64,000 bases of DNA from Elmis aenea. Taxonomy: Eukaryota > Arthropoda > Insecta > Coleoptera > Elmidae. The stretch covers positions 55,249,415-55,313,414 of the forward strand of contig OX393578.1 of NCBI GenBank assembly GCA_947652605.1, written 5' to 3'. The notes under the pieces were generated by a model that ran no database searches, was not told the origin of the DNA, and worked only from the letters and a program-made list of their open reading frames with translations. Both the position numbers and the translations under genes were made by a program. Shown in pieces: positions 58,604-64,000 of the stretch (positions are counted from its first letter, which is position 1; each line of letters starts with the position of its first letter).

Positions 58604-60253
58604 TCAATAATTAAAATTTAGCTTACGTGGGGTCATAAACTGTTTAAGAACTTCGTCCGTAATTTGGGCCCTTCGTTCTTGATGTTGCTGCACAATTGGC
58701 GTGAGTAAATCGATAAGCACTTTTTTAAGTTCACCCGTAAGTAACGCGCCACTTGTGTAATCCTTCCCTATTTGCTCCAATTTTTCGTCGTCCTCCAAGA
58801 AGAACGTCAAATACTGGTACGATATATCGATGTCACAGTTGCCTCCCAACTTGCGATGCTCGTCGACGGTCGTTTGGCCCCCGGAAAACGCGTGTTTGTT
58901 GATCTTATTTTTCAACTGCTTCGGGGTGTCCGTTAAAAATATAGTCGAGTTGGGATCCGAGGCGGACATCTTCGTTTTGGCCCCTTGCAGGGCGGGGAAG
59001 AAAGTCGAATGCAGAAGCGCGGGTTTTTGGAATCCGATCCTTGGCGTGACGTCCCTGGTCATCCGGAAGTACGGATCTTGATCTATGGCGCACGGAATTA
59101 GGCAAGGAACTTTTTTGTCTCCGAATATGGACGGAAATGAGGTAGATAAAGCCGGGGTCGCTTGAATCGACGGAAAACTAATTTTACCGATTACGTCACT
59201 ATCGCCGAAGCCAAATATCCCTTTAACTTGGTTAAAAGTGACGCATTTTTGTATCCTGACCATGTTCCGATAAAATTCAGGGCATTGGCTGTAACAAAAA
59301 CCATTTTAAAACAATGAAATTGTCCATTATAATTAATATACTAACCCAATATAATCAAAATTGGAAAAAATAAAAGTTTTCGAAGGATCGAATCCAATAG
59401 CGATAATATCTTTGGCATTTTCGTACGCCATTTTGTGGGCTTCTTCAAGTTTGATATCCCTCCATAGACACTTCTCATCGTCGGTCAGCTGAATAACCAA
59501 AGGAACATCGAAAACATCCTGCAACCATTTACAGAATATGAAGGGAATGAGATGGCCCAAATGCATGGAATTGGAAGAAGGCCCCCTTCCGGTGTATAAA
59601 TAAAAAGGTTTGCCTGCTTCGTATTGATTTAAAATGGAATGCATGTCTCGATGCGAGAAAAATATGCCTCTCCTTAAAAGATGATGGTTTGGCTTTCCCG
59701 TGACCTTTTCAAAACGATTCAAGACTTCTTGGTCAATTTTAGAACTCCCAAATTTTTCTAAAATGGACAAATGTCTGTATCAGTAACATATAAATTATTA
59801 TATGTGTGTAAAACTGTCACACCATCTCAACAAAAAAACTAATATTGACCTACAAATACACCCCACTCTATTTAGGTATTTAAACATGGTTTGGCCAAAA
59901 AAAGTGTCATATTAATAAATGAATGCCTAAAATAGGCACACAAACAAAATGAAACTAAAATATCTTAATACTAACGAGTTTTTGTACAATTTAACAGATA
60001 CAATCACTTCCTAAAGTAGTACACATTCCAACACGAAACTATAAATATATTCTTTGGGAAATATGTAAGCACCAAGTTCGTGCAATATTTATTAACTTAA
60101 TTACTTACTTATTAATTTATCATAATCGATTCCAGCTTCAGATTTGCTTACAACATTCCATGGATCAACTATGTCATCACCCGAATTATCCACATGTTCT
60201 TTGGTGGTTTCCACTTTTAAAGCATCCATAGAATTGTTTATTTCAGTAGACAT
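58604..60253 (-). CDS. TrpRS: cytoplasmic tryptophanyl-tRNA synthetase, three exons
   Basis: Class I aminoacyl-tRNA synthetase that charges tRNA-Trp in the cytosol. Exons on the minus strand: 60253-60109, 59757-59346 and 59288-58604, with GT/AG borders and phases that fit, 1,242 nt and 413 residues. The ATP-binding HxGH motif is HLGH at 114-117 within [18 protein letters not shown]. The KMSKS-type motif is KMSAS at 292-296 ([13 protein letters not shown]), as in the eukaryotic cytosolic enzyme. Other conserved blocks are [37 protein letters not shown]-like [14 protein letters not shown] and the C-terminus EFMTPRKL-like [12 protein letters not shown]. There is no N-terminal WHEP domain. Introns are 351 and 59 bp. 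It is divergent from Atg2, 751 bp apart. No defect is seen. Confidence 0.96.
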
Positions 60254-61004
60254 AATTGTATTTCGTAATTGTTGCAATATAAACTTTTTAATACTGTTAT
60301 AACTTACAACTGGATACTATCAGTTGAAAACGTGCCTACGTTGACATTTAAATGCTAGGTTAGAATGATGTCACAGAAACGGGTACACCTGCTGTAGAAT
60401 ATTGGAATGCAGATTGCATAGCAATTATTATTGCACGCTTTTCTGGCTTACATCTCATCAAGAAATAACTTTTGTCCAGTAGTGTTAAAAATACTTAAAG
60501 CTACAAACTATTTTAACAAATTGTTTTAAAATGTCCTTTACAAAATGAATGATCAAGTAATAATACACAAAATAAAATCCAAAAATGTCACTTCATTATT
60601 TTGTAGTGGCTCTATAATACATTCATTTATTACATTTAATGAAAGTATTATAGAGCTACTACACTTACAAAATGTAATACAATAAAAATATTGCTTTAAC
60701 TTATTAAACCAAACAAGAAAAAAAAATTGCAAAAGCTTGTAATAATTAAAAAAATTAAATTATTTAAAGTATTCTCTTTCAGCCAGGCACTGAGGCACGG
60801 TATTTAAGAGTATAATTAATTATTCTGTAAAATCATGATATTTAATATTGTTAGCTTCCAGTGTACAACTTCTTTGCTTCTGCGCAAGCACGGAAACTCC
60901 CACCAACAGCTGAGTTGACAGACGGATGCTGCATGGTTATCAAAACATACGACTTAAACAAAGGTTGCATGGAATAATAATACTGTAAACGTTGTGGCTC
61001 AAAA
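60254..61004. promoter_or_regulatory. divergent promoter interval between TrpRS and Atg2
   Basis: 751 bp between two opposite start codons. It must hold both 5' UTRs and promoters, but no TATA box is convincing on either side. It includes a small foldback (60,597-60,672) and a more GC-rich stretch at 60,870-60,950 (TTCTGCGCAAGCAC, CCACCAACAGCTGAG), the likeliest core region for Atg2. Confidence 0.5.
60597..60672. repeat. short foldback in the TrpRS/Atg2 promoter interval
   Basis: TTTTGTAGTGGCTCTATAAT is inverted as ATTATAGAGCTACTAC followed by TTACAAAA, with ATTCATT-type text near the loop. It is about 75 bp with a stem of some 25 bp. It could be a tiny MITE. Confidence 0.6.
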
Positions 61005-63496
61005 ATGCCTTGGTATAAGCCACAGGTGCCTGAAAATATTAAAAAACGTGTGTGTATTTACCTGCTACAAAGGTATCTTGGTCAGTTTTTTGAAGAGAAA
61101 TTAACATTAGATCAATTAAATGTGGATTTATACAATGGAACTGGCACTGTTAAGGACATTAGCCTTGACGTACAGGTATGAAAATTTTGAATTAATTATT
61201 ATTGCAACACTGACATTTGATTATTCACAAAAGAATATTTAGCCAGGTATCAGATAAGCCAAAGTATGTAGTTGTTGTCTGGATATTGTTTGTCATAATC
61301 GCATACTAAGCAAAGCTATGTTTACTTGTCATGATATGTTTTATTAACATTACCTTCTTTTTTTGTCCATTCAACAATAATATAATTAACTTTGCTCAAT
61401 GTCAGATCACTGTTGTCATATCCTAATATCGTAACAAATTAACATAAATTTACTGCAGATCATGATACAAACATGAAATACCTAAGCCCTTTTGTCATTT
61501 TTATTTTGTTAATAATTACTAATTGTTTTTTTGCTCATAGTTATTAGCATAATATGAGTATAAACAAAGCGTTTTTATTTATAGTATAAATACTTTGGAC
61601 TAGTTCAGAAGTTTTGTTGTGAGAACGTAGTATTTTAAACATTTATTTACATAAAATTAACATGAATGATTTAGCAATATATGCATTTTAAACAACAGCA
61701 AATTGTGTATGCAATTTTAATTACTTAAAGGTGTTGATAATATTTGTAGGGAAATTTTAAGCGGATTAAGTTACTGTGTTAATTTAAAAATATATTCGTT
61801 TCTGATGATTGCTCAGTTTAGTTTATAATTTATTACGTCTATAAAATTTGTTCTTAGGCTCTCAATGAATTGGGAGAAAAGCAAAATTGGCCGATGGAAT
61901 TCGTGGATGGTTTCTTAGAGGAATTATTTGTATCCGTGCCATGGACCACCCTTTTAAAAGACTCCAGTTATTTAGAAGTCCGTGGCTTGAAACTCACTGT
62001 ACAACCTAAGCAACGAAATGAGTGTGGTACGACACAACCGCCAGCTTTTAAAAGAACTTCAAGGGACTGAAATTTATTTTTTGCAGCCACGTCCATGTTT
62101 GAATCTATGTGGAGTTCCATGACCAACTCGATGCAGTTAGCCGAAGAATGCATGAAACAGGACCCCACGAATCCAGCAGATAGCGGACAGCCATTGGAAG
62201 TAATCGAAAGATTCGCACAAACCATTGATTCAAGTAAATGTCCATTACGTTACTAACACAAAGAAATAGGCAAATTTTTATTGTCTGCAAATTTTATGAG
62301 TAATTTATTCTAATGTATGTGCATAATTTCGTTTTACCTGTTTATGTCCCATGGGCTACATTAGAAGTTGTTGATTTGCTGTATGATAATATGTGTTGAT
62401 AAAATAGATCTTTTTTGATTAATTAAATGCTGGATCGGTTGCAAAAACAAAACGGTTTGAAACTCTAGCTGCATCGAACAGTGAAACATGTAATGAACAT
62501 TGTTAATATCAGCTAAATCTACCCAAATAAATATTTTTGACTTGAGTTAAATCTGCCCAATTAAATATTTTTTACTTGAGTTAAATCTGCCCAAATAAAT
62601 ATTTTTGACTTGAGTTAAAGCAGCCCAAATAAATATTTTTGACTTGAGTTAAATCTGCCCAAATAAATATTTTTGACTTGAGTTAAATCTGCCCAAATAA
62701 ATATTTTTGACTTGAGTTAAATCTGCCCAAATAAATATTTTTGGCTTGAGTTAAATCTGCCCAAATAAATATTTTTGACTTGAGTTAAATCTGCCCAAAT
62801 AAATATTTTTGACTTGAGTTAAATCTGCCCAAATAAATATGTTATGTAAAAATGCTTTTTGTTGATTATGTGGTGGTAGACTAAAACGATTTAATTTTTC
62901 AGTTTTGAGTCGAATAAAAGTTAAATTTATAAACACAGTGGTCCAGATAGAACATGTGCCAAAAGATAGCAGCAGCGGAGTGGCCGTTTTAATAAATATA
63001 CCAATGTAAGTCGCCCAGAAAAATAAATTTCGATCTTCAAACTCAACGATTTACCAATTTTTCCAGCATGGAATACATGGACGAAGCAGGCAACGATCCA
63101 ACGAACGAAGAAATAAACAATCAAGAACAGAACAAAGCGTTCGTCGTCTCGTCTTTCACGACGAAAAATTTCTATTTCGAGGGCGTCACTTTCTCGACCG
63201 TCGAATTCCCGAGCAAGGCTCGCACGTTCTCGCGATCCGTCATGATCAATTCCCGAAACTCTTCGACGCTCGAGAAAAGTCGCGAGGATCCGTTCGAAGC
63301 TCTTATAGAAAAGGAAATACTTGATAAACAGTCGCCTGTCGCCGATTACTATTCTGTCGCTAATAACGACGAAGAACCAAAGACATTAACAAATGAAGAT
63401 TTAGTGGAAGAAGTGAAAAGTGAGAGTAAACAGGCGAATGTTTCGGATGATCAGAGGCATGTTGTGTTGTTTGGGCGATTGTCGGGGAGACAGGAG
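61005..63496 (+). CDS. Atg2: Atg2 autophagy lipid-transfer protein, exons 1-5 (3' part outside window)
   Basis: Bridge-like lipid transfer protein that moves phospholipids from the ER to the growing autophagosome membrane. Exons: 61005-61175, 61858-62026, 62087-62233, 62903-63005 and 63067-63496; phases agree, giving 340 codons so far. Exon 1 encodes the chorein-type N-terminus (KKRVCIYLLQRYLGQFFEEK, then LNVDLYNGTGTVKDI). Exon 2 continues with ALNELGEKQNWPMEFVDGFL and RGLKLTVQPK. Exon 3 has WSSMTNSMQLAEECMKQDP and FAQTID. Exon 4 has LSRIKVKFINTVVQIEHVP. Exon 5 has MEYMDEAGN and FYFEGVTF. These match the order in animal ATG2A/B. The donor after exon 5 is GTATGT at 63,497. The remaining exons of this roughly 1,900-2,000-residue family lie beyond 64,000. 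Confidence 0.95.
62513..62840. repeat. 34 bp minisatellite in Atg2 intron 3, about 9.5 copies
   Basis: Unit CCCAAATAAATATTTTTGAC plus TTGAGTTAAATCTG, 34 bp. Copies start at 62,522, 62,556 and so on to 62,828. Most copies are identical; one has CCCAATTAAAT and one has AAAGCAG. Confidence 0.95.
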
Positions 63497-63567
63497 GTAT
63501 GTACATGTTGCAATAAAAACTCTGTAACTTTTTTATTTTACGAGATAGAGCTTTGGTGTTATTACAA

Positions 63568-63632
63568 TACAGGGTGTCCCAGTTATCATGAACAGCATGG
63601 GGGGGGTCTTGTAAGAGGTACAGAGTTGGTTT
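63568..63632. repeat. ACAGGGTGTCCC-type repeat end
   Basis: AATACAGGGTGTCCCAGTTA in Atg2 intron 5 is the terminus style of Tc1/mariner-like MITEs seen elsewhere in the window. No partner end is visible before the next element, so it is a fragment. Confidence 0.4.
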
Positions 63633-63636
63633 AAGG

Positions 63637-63814
63637 CAGTGTTTCCCAAACTTTCGACATCTGTGTACCCCTTCTGTAATTTTCGTAACACTGAGTACCC
63701 TTCGTTAAAAAAAAAAAATTATTAAAAAAAAAAAAAATTTATTCATAATAAAATACTAGCTGCAGCCAAAGCCCGGTACCCCCAACAAACTCTTCCACAC
63801 TTTGGGAAACACTG
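63637..63814. mobile_element. short hAT-like MITE (178 bp) in Atg2 intron 5
   Basis: Inverted ends CAGTGTTTCCCAAACTTT and, read from the right, CAGTGTTTCCCAAAGTGTGG. Inside are GTACCCCTTCTG and GAGTACCCTTCG and two poly-A runs. The 8 bp flanks do not match cleanly. Confidence 0.6.
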
Positions 63815-64000
63815 TTGTGGATAAAAATGTGTTTCTAAGCAATTACTTTTTATTTGATAAAATGTTTTACAAACAGCCAATCTTAAAATAACAGTTGATT
63901 ATAATAATTGATAAATTAAGATAAGCTGTTTTAAGGACAGTTTATTAAATAAAAATAAATTTGGTTAGCAAAACATTATTATCGACAAAGGCAGATATCT
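63815..64000. other. Atg2 intron 5, continuing past the window
   Basis: AT-rich intron sequence; no further exon or acceptor was recognised before base 64,000. Confidence 0.6.

Noticed and set aside
62751..62936. Minus frame with repeated IFIWADLTQVKN-like words
   Set aside because: It is a translation of the 34 bp intronic minisatellite.
63637..63814. 8 bp target duplication for the CAGTGTTTCCC element
   Set aside because: The flanks GTTTAAGG and TTGTGGAT do not match, so only the inverted ends are claimed.

Overview
This is AT-rich eukaryotic nuclear DNA from an insect, quite possibly a beetle. The evidence is three host genes with insect-like exon structure and short 59-66 bp introns, an AA15 copper oxygenase, and the particular mix of mariner, hAT, PIF/Harbinger, Jockey/RTE-like LINE and Ty3/gypsy elements. 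The species cannot be named from the sequence.

Region by region. Bases 1 to about 24,298 are one uninterrupted satellite array of a 171 bp monomer, about 142 copies, continuing off the left edge. It has large higher-order duplications of 22, 14 and 12 monomers, with 7-mer and 5-mer duplications nested inside. The array stops at a GGATCC-rich, probably hAT-like sequence (24,299-25,071). From 25 to 30 kb there is only decayed repeat DNA, including an internally deleted mariner transposase remnant and a sharply defined PIF/Harbinger foldback element.

From 30,661 to 35,634 (minus strand) lies an apparently intact four-exon AA15 lytic polysaccharide monooxygenase gene. Its introns hold a decayed mariner element with DD41D-like spacing and nested inverted-repeat elements. 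From about 36 to 46.8 kb is a nest of retroelements. An old Jockey-type LINE (minus strand) was interrupted by a 561 bp hAT-type foldback built of TATCGA repeats (8 bp target duplication) and by a 7.3 kb Ty3/gypsy element (4 bp target duplication). The gypsy LTRs look identical apart from one T-tract. These LTRs carry eight regularly spaced hairpins with a constant loop and covarying stems, and an internal relic of a primer-binding site.

From 46.8 to 58.6 kb there are mariner, hAT and LINE fragments, an unrecognised 439-codon reading frame (51,135-52,454, minus), a 1.05 kb near-perfect palindromic element, and a second foldback family shared with the LPMO intron. A triple-nested element cluster ends 36 bp past the stop codon of the next gene. 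The right end holds a divergent pair of housekeeping genes: cytoplasmic tryptophanyl-tRNA synthetase (58,604-60,253, minus, three exons) and the first five exons of Atg2 (from 61,005, plus), which runs off the window.

The host genes act in unrelated processes (chitin or polysaccharide oxidation, translation, autophagic lipid transfer). The window reads as a boundary between a large satellite block and euchromatic genes, with mobile elements accumulated between. All exon boundaries were worked out by eye from GT/AG sites, phase and remembered family conservation.
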